Origin: Gemmatimonadota bacterium
Lineage (GTDB): Bacteria > Gemmatimonadota > Gemmatimonadetes > Longimicrobiales > Gaopeijiaceae
NCBI GenBank assembly: GCA_029863525.1
Contig: JAOTVL010000013.1
Coordinates: 1-41,715, forward strand
Reading direction: 5' to 3'
DNA: 41,715 nt
Under the pieces are notes generated by a model, which saw only the letters and a program-made list of their open reading frames with translations, was not told where the DNA came from and made no database searches. Of the stretch, positions 7,742 to 16,093 are shown one piece after another. The translations under genes were made by a program, and so were the position numbers. The stretch's first letter is position 1, and every line of letters begins with the position of its first letter.

Positions 7742-8845
7742 CTAGAGGATGAATCCGAGGAGGACGATCTCGTCCACCGGGTCGAGCACGTCCTCGACGA
7801 ATTTGAAGACATGTCCGACGACGTGGACGGCACGGTGCAGCGCCTGGAGCTCGCTGAGCGTCAGCGGCTCGCCGCCGGCGTCCGCGATGACGGGATCCTC
7901 GGCCGGTCCCGTGATCGTGGCGAACGCCTCTCCATTCAGGCTCACGGTCCCGTCCAGCACCCCGTTCTCGCTGGTCACCGAGACCTGGAGACGATGGTTC
8001 CCGTGCCGGATGTCGAGTTCGACCGAGCCGGATCCGTCGTCGTTCTCTTCGATGCCGCTCACACGTCCGACGACGGAGAAACCCCGCTCTTCGACGCCGA
8101 AGTCGAACGTGAGCTCGCCCTGCTCCACACCGTCCACGTTGCTCGCGGCGAGGGAGACCGCGAAGTCGAGCGTCGCTTCTTCGCCTACCAGGAATCCGTC
8201 GACGGTCAGGGCGCCGCTGGTGGCGTCGTGGTCCAACGTGATCCGGTACTCGAGGCGCGTCACACCATTCAGCACGACCTGGAGTCGCAGCACGATGTCT
8301 TCGACGCTGCCGTCACCTTCGTCTATGAGGTCGGCGTATCCGACCTTCGCATCGAGAATGGGCGTACCCTCCTCGTCCACCTCGTAAAGGATGAAGCGCA
8401 CGCCCGTCTCGGGCGCTCCCTCCAGTGTCAGGTCTGGCCGATATTCATCGACCTCGGGGTCGTAGACGAACGTCGAACCGCGGTGCCAGCCGGAGATGAT
8501 CGGGCCGGCCGCCGGTCCGTCGGACGTTTCGGTCCTCGCCGACAGCATGCGGCGAGCCAAGCGGCCCGCGTACGCCCGCCCACCGTCGGCGGTCCCGAAG
8601 GACTGCATGTCCCCGATGGCGCCGATCGCGGCCGGAGCCGACCCAAAGGGTGTCCGGGCTCCGAGTGCGTGGAAGGATGAGAGGTCGTCGGACTGCAGCA
8701 CGCTCTCCATGGCTTGGTAGTCCTGAATCGCCGCTTGGGCGTCGAATTCCTGCGGAATGTCGGGCACCGTGCCGGTATCGCACGCGGCGCTGGCGAGCGC
8801 CAGCGCGACGACGGCCGCTGCCCGGGTTCGGGAGTTCCTGCTCAT
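7742..8845 (-). CDS. Lipoprotein of unknown function
   Basis: Starting at the ATG at 8843-8845, which has GGAGGAACC upstream, the protein has 367 residues. Residues 1-22 form a lipoprotein signal (AAAVVALALASAAC; lipidated Cys at about 22). The mature part has an N-terminal helical segment and then a long series of beta-strand-like stretches with acidic loops (for example DEEGTPILDAKVGY, DIVLRLQVVLNG and GSVELDIRHGN). It ends in a hydrophobic C-terminus (VGHVFKFVEDVLDPVDEIVLLGFIL). No catalytic motif or named domain is recognised. The frame is open upstream to 8935, but that extension would put the lipobox far from the N-terminus. It is divergent from the AEC transporter gene; the two share a gap of about 100 bases that must hold both promoters. 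Confidence 0.75.
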   Translation of the reverse strand: MSRNSRTRAAAVVALALASAACDTGTVPDIPQEFDAQAAIQDYQAMESVLQSDDLSSFHALGARTPFGSAPAAIGAIGDMQSFGTADGGRAYAGRLARRMLSARTETSDGPAAGPIISGWHRGSTFVYDPEVDEYRPDLTLEGAPETGVRFILYEVDEEGTPILDAKVGYADLIDEGDGSVEDIVLRLQVVLNGVTRLEYRITLDHDATSGALTVDGFLVGEEATLDFAVSLAASNVDGVEQGELTFDFGVEERGFSVVGRVSGIEENDDGSGSVELDIRHGNHRLQVSVTSENGVLDGTVSLNGEAFATITGPAEDPVIADAGGEPLTLSELQALHRAVHVVGHVFKFVEDVLDPVDEIVLLGFIL

Positions 8846-8943
8846 GGCTTGGTTCCTCCGGCCTGTTTGGTCTGGCAGTAGGGTGTTTTCGTGTGTGAGT
8901 GACCCGACGGCCGGATTCGTATGACAAGGCGGCACGAAACGCG

Positions 8944-9882
8944 GTGAATACGCTCCTTCAGACGATGGCTCCGATCTTCGGGCTCATGGCGCTCGGCTAT
9001 GCTGCTTCGCGGGTTCGACTCATCGAGGAAGCGGGGGCGAAGGGCCTGGTGGCCTTCGTCTTCAATTTCTCGATCCCGGCGTTGCTGCTCACCAGCATGG
9101 CACGTCTGGAGATCGCGCCGGATCAGAACTGGGGCTTTCTCATCGCGTTCTACGCGTCGTCTTTCGTCGTCTATGGGCTCGGGCTCGCCTCGGGTTGGCT
9201 GCTCTTCGCTCGACCCCTCCGAGAGCAGGCGATCTTCGGGATGGGCGCCGCGTTTTCGAACCTGGTGCTCATGGGCATCCCGATCGTGCTCACGGCGTTG
9301 GGACCCGAGGCGTCGCTTCCGATGCTGGTCATCATCGGCTTTCACTCGGCCACGTTCATGCCGATCACGGTCCTCTTGATTCAGGCGGGCGACGGCGGTG
9401 ACCAGTCTCTCGGCCGGAGGGTAGCCGGCCTCGCCGCCGACGTCCTACGCAATCCCATCATTCTGGGGATTCTCGTCGGCGCGCTGGTGAACGTGGGCAG
9501 GGTCGATCTATGGGTCGGCGTGGAAGCGATGCTGGAGTTTCTGGGCGCCGCTGCGGTCCCGTGCGCGCTCTTCGCCATGGGCGCTTCGCTGGCCAACTAT
9601 CCGCTCGCAGGCGACGTACCGTCAGCGTTGACGTTGACGGGACTCAAGCTCCTCGTGCATCCCTTCCTGGTCTGGCTGATTGCGGTTCCCGTGCTCGGCT
9701 TGAGCGGGATCGCCGTCTCGGTGGCGGTCCTGCTCGCGGCCATGCCGAGCGCCGTGAACGTCTATCTGTTCGGTGCCCGCTACGAGGCCGCGCCCAGGGT
9801 GGCGGCGCGGACGGTGCTCGTCAGCACCCTCGGATCGATCCTCACGATCGCGGTCGTGCTGCTTCTTCTGGGGGGCGCGTAG
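8944..9882 (+). CDS. AEC (auxin efflux carrier) family transporter
   Basis: This inner-membrane transporter of about 312 residues has ten predicted hydrophobic helices and a central cytoplasmic loop (about residues 145-165). The start, NTLLQTMAPIFGLMALGYAASR, and the AFVFNFSIPALLLTSMA stretch are typical of the AEC/PIN-like family. Bacterial members export or exchange small organic anions and amino acids, such as malate or malonate. The GTG at 8944 places the first helix right at the N-terminus, as usual in the family; a GTG at 8899 would add 15 polar residues, and neither has a strong ribosome-binding site. It is followed 47 bases later by the D-aminoacylase-like gene in the same direction. 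A link to transport of products from those hydrolases is inference. Confidence 0.88.
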   Translation: MNTLLQTMAPIFGLMALGYAASRVRLIEEAGAKGLVAFVFNFSIPALLLTSMARLEIAPDQNWGFLIAFYASSFVVYGLGLASGWLLFARPLREQAIFGMGAAFSNLVLMGIPIVLTALGPEASLPMLVIIGFHSATFMPITVLLIQAGDGGDQSLGRRVAGLAADVLRNPIILGILVGALVNVGRVDLWVGVEAMLEFLGAAAVPCALFAMGASLANYPLAGDVPSALTLTGLKLLVHPFLVWLIAVPVLGLSGIAVSVAVLLAAMPSAVNVYLFGARYEAAPRVAARTVLVSTLGSILTIAVVLLLLGGA

Positions 9883-9929
9883 CGACGGACCCGGCCTCCG
9901 AGTAACGTCTAGGCCCTTCGGAGGTGGTC

Positions 9930-11561
9930 ATGGAGACAAGAATGTGCCGTGGGCGGGTCGCTCACGGAGCGCTCGTCATCGCGCTGGGAGTGAGCGTCGC
10001 GTCGTGCCGACCGGACTTCGACCTGGTGCTGGAACGGGGCATCGTCCTCGACGGGACGGGTGCCGAGGGCTATGTGGCCGATGTCGGTGTCAGGGATGGC
10101 CGTATCAGCGGCATCGGCGATCTCGCCGGCCGATCGGCCACGGAGCGGCTCGATGTGCAGGACCATGTCGTCGCGCCCGGCTTCATCGATCCGCACACGC
10201 ACTCACGCGGCCGAATCTTCGAGCTGCCCACCGCACACAATTTCATTCGTCAAGGCGTGACCACACTCGTCGAGGGCAACGACGGCTCGTCCCCGCTCGC
10301 GATCGGTTCGTGGCTGGATTCCCTTGCTGCCAGTGGTGGAACGGCCCCGAACTTTGCGCTGTTCGTGGGGCACGGCTCCATCCGAAGGGAGGTTCTCGGT
10401 AGCGAGGACCGGGCGCCGACCGACGCGGAGCTCGACCAGATGAGGCGCCTCGTCGGCGGGGCGATGCAGGATGGCGCGCTCGGGCTGTCGACCGGGCTGT
10501 TCTACCTGCCCGGCAGCTTCGCCGCGACCGATGAGGTCATCGAGCTTGCCCGCGTCGCCGCCGGTCACGGGGGGATCTACATCTCGCACATGCGGAACGA
10601 GGGGGACGGCGTCTTCGATTCGGTGCGAGAGACGATCAGGATCGGGCGCGAGGCGGGCATTCCGGTCCAGATGACGCACCACAAGATCGGTGCGTGGCGC
10701 AACTTCGGACGCGCGGACGAGTCCCTGGCGCTCATCGCTGACGCCCGTGCGGAGGGCGTCGATGTCACCTTCGATCAATACCCGTATACCGCCTCCTCGA
10801 CGGGGCTGTCCGCCATTATCCCGCGGTGGGCCCAAGAGGGAGACCGTCTCGCCGAGCGTCTCGCCGACGCGACCACCCGGGCCCGCATCGTGGACGACAT
10901 CACGACGTGGGTCGAAATGCGCTTCGCGAACGACCCCTCGAAGATCCAGCTCGTATCGTGCGACTTCGACGACGGCACGACGGGCTTTCCGCCCGAAATG
11001 GCGGGGCTGACGCTGGCGCACATTCTCGCGTCGCGGGACGTCGACGGTAGCCCCCTCGCCATCGCGGACCTGATTCTCGAGATCGACCAGGCCGGTGGCT
11101 GCAGTGCCATCTTCCATGCGTTCGACGAGGCGGACGTCCAGACGCTCATGCGGTCGGAGTTCGGAATGGTCGGGTCTGACGGAAGTCTCGTCCCCTTCGG
11201 CCGCGCGAGTCCCCACCCCAGGGGGTACGGGACCCATCCGCGAGTCCTCGGCAGGTACGCGCGAGAGCTCGGAGTGATCACGATGGCCGAGGCGGTTCGG
11301 CGCATGACTTCGGCGCCGGCGGATCGCCTGGGGTTCCGTGACCGCGGACGAATCGCTCCGGGATTGGTGGCGGATCTCGTCGTCTTCGATCCCGAGACGG
11401 TGGTCGACCGTGCAACATTTGAGGATCCCCATCGTTATCCTGATGGGATTCCGCATGTTTTTGTACGAGGAGTGGCCGTGGTGCGAGATGGAGAGGTGAC
11501 AGGCGATCGACCCGGAGTGGTGCTGAGAGGGCCGGGGTACACTGGGGAGAGGAACCCATGA
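9930..11561 (+). CDS. Exported lipoprotein amidohydrolase, N-acyl-D-amino-acid deacylase (D-aminoacylase) family
   Basis: This 543-residue enzyme has a lipoprotein signal (ALVIALGVSVASC, Cys about 26) and an amidohydrolase fold. The signature GFIDPHTHSRG carries metal ligands H89 and H91. Further candidate ligands are in ISHMRNEGDG and QMTHHKIG, and the catalytic aspartate is in MVGSDGSL. C-terminal MTSAPADRLGFRDRGRIAPGLVADLVVFDP is typical of D-aminoacylases and dihydroorotase-like relatives. The position that is a metal-bridging Cys in characterised D-aminoacylases (GNCG) is here Asp (GNDG, D118). The ATG at 9930 has GGAGG upstream; an in-frame GTG six bases earlier is less likely. It overlaps the next gene by ATGA. 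The likely role is deacylating N-acyl-D-amino acids or related amides outside the inner membrane; the substrate is not fixed by sequence. Confidence 0.88.
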   Translation: METRMCRGRVAHGALVIALGVSVASCRPDFDLVLERGIVLDGTGAEGYVADVGVRDGRISGIGDLAGRSATERLDVQDHVVAPGFIDPHTHSRGRIFELPTAHNFIRQGVTTLVEGNDGSSPLAIGSWLDSLAASGGTAPNFALFVGHGSIRREVLGSEDRAPTDAELDQMRRLVGGAMQDGALGLSTGLFYLPGSFAATDEVIELARVAAGHGGIYISHMRNEGDGVFDSVRETIRIGREAGIPVQMTHHKIGAWRNFGRADESLALIADARAEGVDVTFDQYPYTASSTGLSAIIPRWAQEGDRLAERLADATTRARIVDDITTWVEMRFANDPSKIQLVSCDFDDGTTGFPPEMAGLTLAHILASRDVDGSPLAIADLILEIDQAGGCSAIFHAFDEADVQTLMRSEFGMVGSDGSLVPFGRASPHPRGYGTHPRVLGRYARELGVITMAEAVRRMTSAPADRLGFRDRGRIAPGLVADLVVFDPETVVDRATFEDPHRYPDGIPHVFVRGVAVVRDGEVTGDRPGVVLRGPGYTGERNP

Positions 11562-12367
11562 GCATTCGATCCATCGTCCGGTTGCGGCCGGGGCCGCAGT
11601 TGGCGAGAGAGTGCCTGGCAGTGCTTGCGGCGACAATTCTGGCAGGGTGCTTCGGAAGCAATCCCGTGGGACCCGTCGAGCGGCAGCCACCGCTGGGCCC
11701 GACGGTCTTCATCGATCCGGACATCGTCACAGACGCCGACCCCACGACACTCGACTCCGTGGATCCCACGGGCACGGGACAACGGTCGATGTTCGACCAG
11801 CGTGCCGACGGGTTCGTCACGGTCGAAGCGCACCTGTTCGACGCGACCTTCGACGACGGGCTTTCCGTCGAGGTTCAGGTGAACCCGGAGTTCACGGAGG
11901 CCGAAGCTCTGGCGGTAGCCGAGAAGTACGCCGAGAGCATCGGGCGGCTGCCGACCGCACTGCGGCGCGACGTCGCCTCGGTCTGGATTCACCGGGGCGC
12001 CGTGCTCTTCGACGGTGTGGGCCAGAGCGTCCTCATTCACACCGAGCTGGCCGACGAATACGAGGCCGCCGGTGTACTCGAGGAGGTGCTGATCCATCAG
12101 GCGGCGCATGCATCACTCGATGCCGCGCACGCGAACGCGGCGGGATGGATGGCCGCTCAAGTCGAGGACGACGTCTTCATCTCGCAGTTGGCCGAAGACA
12201 GTCCGACCGGTGAGGACATCGCCGAGAGCATGGTCCCCTACATCGCCGCGCGGTATCGGACCGATCGAATCACGGACTTCCTCGAGGCCCTCATTCTCGA
12301 CGCCATCCCGGCGAGAATCGCGTACCTCGACGGGCTCGCCCTGGACATGTACCCCCTGACCAACTGA
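11558..12367 (+). CDS. Lipoprotein with a zincin-like fold whose HExxH is HQAAH
   Basis: This 269-residue lipoprotein (VLAATILAGC, Cys about 31) starts with ATG inside the stop of the D-aminoacylase-like gene. The central region EEVLIHQAAHASLDAAHANAAGWMAAQVEDDVFIS, followed by EDIAESMVPYIAARYR, looks like a small metalloprotease core: two histidines three residues apart at 180 and 184, a third candidate His at 191, and an acidic EDIAES stretch that related proteins keep. The residue that would be the catalytic Glu is Gln (codon CAG at 12098-12100), one base from GAG. If it is a zincin, it may bind metal but should not hydrolyse peptides in the usual way. No named family is claimed. Translational coupling suggests it works with the deacylase. 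Confidence 0.7.
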   Translation: MSIRSIVRLRPGPQLARECLAVLAATILAGCFGSNPVGPVERQPPLGPTVFIDPDIVTDADPTTLDSVDPTGTGQRSMFDQRADGFVTVEAHLFDATFDDGLSVEVQVNPEFTEAEALAVAEKYAESIGRLPTALRRDVASVWIHRGAVLFDGVGQSVLIHTELADEYEAAGVLEEVLIHQAAHASLDAAHANAAGWMAAQVEDDVFISQLAEDSPTGEDIAESMVPYIAARYRTDRITDFLEALILDAIPARIAYLDGLALDMYPLTN

Positions 12368-12443
12368 CCCACGCCCTTGGGCGGGTCGTCCAGGGCGGGC
12401 GGGTCCGAAGGCTCGGGCTGCGAGACATTCACGGAGAAGACCA

Positions 12444-14072
12444 ATGGACCGACGGAGATTCCTCGGCACGGCGGCGGCAGGTGGCGCGGGCTTGACGCTC
12501 GGGGCCTCGGGTTGTGCGCCCGAAGCGCCGTCTGGTGACTCGTCGGAGGCAGGACCCCTGCAGATTCGGGCTTTCGAGCTCGACGAGGTCACCGTCGGCG
12601 AGCTCCAGGCGAGCATGGAGTCGGGGGAGCGCACGGCCCGCTCGATCACCGAGCTCTACCTGGGGCGGATCGAAGAGATGGACCGGCAGGGCCCGGAGCT
12701 ACGGTCCATCATCGAGATCAATCCCGACGCGCTTCGCATCGCCGACGAGCTCGACGCCGAGCGGCGGGAGTCGGGGCCGAGGGGGCCGCTCCACGGGATT
12801 CCGGTCGCGATCAAGGACAACATCGATACGAGCGACGGGATGACCACGACCGCCGGGTCGCTCGCGCTCGAGGGATCGATTCCGGCACAGGACGCCTTCA
12901 TCTCCGCGCGCCTCCGAGAGGCCGGGGCGATCATTCTCGCGAAGGCCAACATGAGCGAGTGGGCGTATTTTCGCGGCTACAACGCCAGTAGCGGATGGAG
13001 CGCCCGCGGGGGTCAATGCCGGAACCCGTATGCTCTCAACCGGAATCCGTGCGGGTCGAGCTCGGGCTCTGGGGTGGCGGTCTCGGCGAATCTGGTGCCG
13101 CTCACGATCGGGACCGAGACGGGCGGGTCGATCATGTGCCCGTCCTCGATCAACGGCGTGGTCGGCATCAAGCCCACGGTCGGACTTTGGAGTCGGTCGG
13201 GAATCATCCCCATTTCCCACTCCCAAGATTCCGCCGGCCCGATGGCGCGTACGGTGCGCGACGCCGCGATTCTTCTCGGTCCGCTAACGGGCGTCGATCC
13301 GCGCGACGTGGCGACCGCCGCTAGCGATGGCAACGCCCATACCGACTACACGCAGTTCCTCGACGCGGGTGGGCTTCGTGGGGCGCGCATCGGCGTGGCT
13401 CGTAGCTTCCCGAACTTCCATCCCGACGTGCTCGCCATTTTCGACGAGGCCGTGGCGGTCATGCGGGACGCCGGGGCCGTGATCGTGGACCCTGCCAACC
13501 TCAATGCGTCCGCATGGAACGATCCGCTCTCGCTCGTTCTGCTTGAATACGAGTTCAAGCACGATCTCAACGCGTACCTCGCTAGCCTCGGCCAGGACGC
13601 CCCCGTGAAGACACTTGCGGAGATCATCGAGTTCAACGAACAGAACGCCGAGCTCGAGATGCCCTATTTCGGGCAAGAGCGCCTCTACGACGCCGAGGCC
13701 CGCGGTCCCCTCACCGACCCGGAGTATCTCGAGGCGAAGCGCACGATCCAGCGGAACACGAGAGAAGACGGTATCGACCGCCTGATGGACGAGTTCGATC
13801 TCGATGCGATCGTCGCCCCGACCCGTGATCCGGCGTGGCCGACCGATCACATCATGGGTGACCGCCTGCAGGGTGGCGGCAGCGCCGGACCCGCCGCCAT
13901 CGCAGGGTACCCCGACATCAGCGTTCCCATGGGTTTCGTCGAAGGTCTTCCAGTGGGGGTTTCATTCTTCGGGCGCGCGTGGAGCGAGCCGACCCTCATC
14001 CGGGTGGCGTACGCGTACGAACAGGCGTCGATGCGGAGAGCCGCGCCGACGTTCGCACCGACGCTCGGCTAG
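12444..14072 (+). CDS. Tat-exported amidase (amidase signature family), probable lipoprotein
   Basis: This 542-residue serine amidase starts with a twin-arginine signal (MDRRRFLGTAAAGGAGL) ending in ASGC, so it is probably a Tat lipoprotein. The Ser-Ser-Lys triad elements are visible: Lys at about 124 in GIPVAIKDNID, a serine cluster at about 205-207 in NPCGSSSGSG, and the nucleophile at about S229 in GTETGGSI. Family members cleave amides, aryl-acyl amides or peptide amides. The C-terminal GFVEGLPVGVSFFGRAWSEPTLIRVAYAYEQA is typical. It lies 76 bases after the HQAAH lipoprotein on the same strand and is one of several exported amide hydrolases here. Export suggests it acts on external amides. 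It is distinct from the second amidase at 23453, which lacks a signal. Confidence 0.92.
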   Translation: MDRRRFLGTAAAGGAGLTLGASGCAPEAPSGDSSEAGPLQIRAFELDEVTVGELQASMESGERTARSITELYLGRIEEMDRQGPELRSIIEINPDALRIADELDAERRESGPRGPLHGIPVAIKDNIDTSDGMTTTAGSLALEGSIPAQDAFISARLREAGAIILAKANMSEWAYFRGYNASSGWSARGGQCRNPYALNRNPCGSSSGSGVAVSANLVPLTIGTETGGSIMCPSSINGVVGIKPTVGLWSRSGIIPISHSQDSAGPMARTVRDAAILLGPLTGVDPRDVATAASDGNAHTDYTQFLDAGGLRGARIGVARSFPNFHPDVLAIFDEAVAVMRDAGAVIVDPANLNASAWNDPLSLVLLEYEFKHDLNAYLASLGQDAPVKTLAEIIEFNEQNAELEMPYFGQERLYDAEARGPLTDPEYLEAKRTIQRNTREDGIDRLMDEFDLDAIVAPTRDPAWPTDHIMGDRLQGGGSAGPAAIAGYPDISVPMGFVEGLPVGVSFFGRAWSEPTLIRVAYAYEQASMRRAAPTFAPTLG

Positions 14073-14175
14073 ACGAGCGGAAGGGCTCCCTCCCGACCCA
14101 ACGCGCAGAAGGGCGGTCGAAGAGACGGGCCGGCACCGAGTCGGCTCGTCGGTAGCCCGAAAGGTGCGTCGCTCG

Positions 14176-14181
14176 TACAAT
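14176..14181 (+). promoter_or_regulatory. Candidate -10 element before the M19 dipeptidase gene
   Basis: TACAAT stands 39 bases before the dipeptidase ATG in an otherwise GC-rich gap (14073-14220). It is one base off the TATAAT consensus. No good -35 hexamer is visible 16-18 bases upstream, so this is a weak call. The rest of the 148-base gap shows nothing else I can name. Confidence 0.3.
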
Positions 14182-14220
14182 CAGCGGTTCCCGTCGCCTG
14201 ATTCATCCGGATCCGAGACA

Positions 14221-15546
14221 ATGAGACTTACGCGCCTTCTGACGCTTGCCCCCCTCGCTGCGCTGGTCGCCTGTGGCGGTGGCGAGCCCGTCGCCGAGAC
14301 CGACGCTCAGCTGGTCGAGCGAGCCCGTGGCATTCACGAGCGGGTCATCACGCTGGACACGCACGACGACATCAGCGCGGCCGACTTCACGGCCGAGCGC
14401 AACTACACCATGGACCTGCCCACGCAGGTCAACCTCCCGAAGATGGAGGCGGGGGGACTCGACGTCTCGTGGATGATCGTCTACACCGGGCAGGGCCCGC
14501 TCACCGAAGAGGGGTATGCGAACGCCTATGCCAACGCCATCGAGAAGTTCGACGCGATCCATCGCCTGACCGAAGAGATCGCCCCGGATCGAGTCGAGCT
14601 CGCGCTCACATCGGACGACGTGCGCCGCATCGTGGCCGAGGGGAAGAAGGTCGCGATGATCGGCGTCGAGAATGCGTATCCCGTCGGCACCGACCTCATC
14701 CGCATCGCCGAGTTCCAGGAGCGAGGGGCGCGGTACATGTCCTTGGCTCACAACGGCCACAGTCAACTGGCTGACTCGAACACCGGTGAGGGCAGCGGCG
14801 AATGGCCTCACGGGGGGCTGAGCGACCTGGGCCGTCAGGCCGTCGCCGAGATGAACCGAGTCGGCATCATGATCGACCTCTCACACCCGTCGAAAGAGGC
14901 GAACCTCGAGGCGCTCTCGTTGACGCGTGCCCCGGTCATCGCGTCCCACTCGGCGGCGCGGTCCCTGGGTGACCACAGCCGCAACATGGACGATGAGCAG
15001 CTCATGGCGCTCGCGGAGAACGGCGGGGTGATTCAGACCGTGGCCTTCCGCAGCTATCTGCGCCCCGACAAGAACGCCGCACACAACGCGGCCGCTCAGG
15101 AGGTGCTCGAGCAGGTCGCCATGGAAATGGGTTTCGACATGCCGGAGGGCGGGCGACGCGCAATGTTCCAGGCGATGCAGGCAATGAGCGAGGAGGAGCG
15201 GGAGACGTTCCAGGCCGAGCTCGCGGCGGTCCAGGCGGCGGCGGATGAGAGGATCGTAGACGAGGTCGATCCGATCGCACCTCCCGTGAGCGTCTCCGAT
15301 CTCGTGGACCACATCGACTACCTGGTCGACCTCATCGGGATCGAGCACGTCGGCATCAGCTCGGACTTCGACGGCGGCGGCGGCGTCGACGGTTGGGACG
15401 ACGCCTCCGAGACGTTCAACGTGACCCTCGAGCTCGTCCGACGTGGCTACACGGAGGAGGAGATCGGCATGATCTGGAGCGGCAACCTCCTTCGCGTGCT
15501 CGACCAGGTGCAGGCGGTTGCGGCCGAGATCCAGGCTGGACGCTGA
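14221..15546 (+). CDS. Membrane dipeptidase, M19 (renal dipeptidase) family lipoprotein
   Basis: This 441-residue zinc dipeptidase starts at ATG 14221 with a lipoprotein signal (LAPLAALVAC, Cys about 18). M19 signatures are present: LDTHDD with HxD ligands H48 and D50, the bridging Glu in MIGVENAYPVG, SLAHNGHSQLADS, the histidine in MIDLSHPS, VIASHSAAR, and HVGISSDFDGGGG. The final MIWSGNLLRVLDQV matches the family's end. A helical insert (about residues 285-355) lies between the QTVAF strand and the SDFDG motif. M19 enzymes cleave dipeptides, including ones with a C-terminal D-residue, which fits the adjacent D-aminoacylase-like gene. The reading frame is open far upstream, but only this start gives a signal peptide. 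Confidence 0.93.
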   Translation: MRLTRLLTLAPLAALVACGGGEPVAETDAQLVERARGIHERVITLDTHDDISAADFTAERNYTMDLPTQVNLPKMEAGGLDVSWMIVYTGQGPLTEEGYANAYANAIEKFDAIHRLTEEIAPDRVELALTSDDVRRIVAEGKKVAMIGVENAYPVGTDLIRIAEFQERGARYMSLAHNGHSQLADSNTGEGSGEWPHGGLSDLGRQAVAEMNRVGIMIDLSHPSKEANLEALSLTRAPVIASHSAARSLGDHSRNMDDEQLMALAENGGVIQTVAFRSYLRPDKNAAHNAAAQEVLEQVAMEMGFDMPEGGRRAMFQAMQAMSEEERETFQAELAAVQAAADERIVDEVDPIAPPVSVSDLVDHIDYLVDLIGIEHVGISSDFDGGGGVDGWDDASETFNVTLELVRRGYTEEEIGMIWSGNLLRVLDQVQAVAAEIQAGR

Positions 15547-15650
15547 TCGCGTCCAGGTCGCTGGGGGCGTGGCCCAAAAGATGCGTCCCTCCTGGGTGAG
15601 CTCGACGCGGGGTCGGGCTCGGCGACCCGAATCCCGATCTAGGGGGGACC

Positions 15651-16040
15651 ATGAAGACATGGAGCGCAGCCGCCACTCTGGCGTTCATCACCGCCCTCGT
15701 GCCCGCGTCGGCTGCGGCCCAGGACGCGCCAGGCGTCGAGCTCGTGCTGGGCACGGGCATCGAGGCGATGATGCCGGTCGGAGAGAGCCAGGAGTTTCCG
15801 GCGGACGTGGGACGAGTGTTCTGCTGGACGCTCTTGGAAGGCGCCGCCGGGTCGACGATCCAGCACGTTTGGATCTACGGCGACATGGAGTTTCCGGTCT
15901 CCTTGGAGGTGGATGGATCTCCATGGAGAACCTGGAGCAGCAAGAGCATTCCTCCGGAGTGGTCCGGCGAGTGGACCGTCGAAGTGCGGGACGACTCCGG
16001 GGCGGTTCTTCGGTCGCAGAGCTTCGTCGTAGGCATGTAA
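15651..16040 (+). CDS. Secreted DUF2914-domain protein
   Basis: This 129-residue protein has a Sec signal peptide (about 5-24, cleavage after SAAAQ). A single compact domain follows, with the DUF2914 pattern: FCWTLLEGAAG, HVWIYGDMEFPVSLEV, WRTWSSKSI and WSGEWTVEVRDDSGAVL. The biochemical role of this domain is not established; it is an immunoglobulin-like beta module found in periplasmic and membrane proteins. The start is supported by AGGGGGGACC just before the ATG. It lies between the dipeptidase and the DUF1028 gene, all in one direction, with about 50 bases to the next gene. Confidence 0.85.
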   Translation: MKTWSAAATLAFITALVPASAAAQDAPGVELVLGTGIEAMMPVGESQEFPADVGRVFCWTLLEGAAGSTIQHVWIYGDMEFPVSLEVDGSPWRTWSSKSIPPEWSGEWTVEVRDDSGAVLRSQSFVVGM

Positions 16041-16093
16041 CGGCGCGGGCGCCCAGTCGGCTTCCGCGTGAAACATCACTAACGGGGGATTCG

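Noticed and set aside
12368-12443. Possible terminator CGCCC-TT-GGGCG after the HQAAH lipoprotein
   Set aside because: The loop would be only two bases and there is no T-run; the genes may well be co-transcribed.
13804-14220. N-terminal extension of the M19 dipeptidase frame back into the amidase gene
   Set aside because: It overlaps the coding amidase C-terminus in another frame and would bury the lipoprotein signal; the ATG at 14221 is the sensible start.
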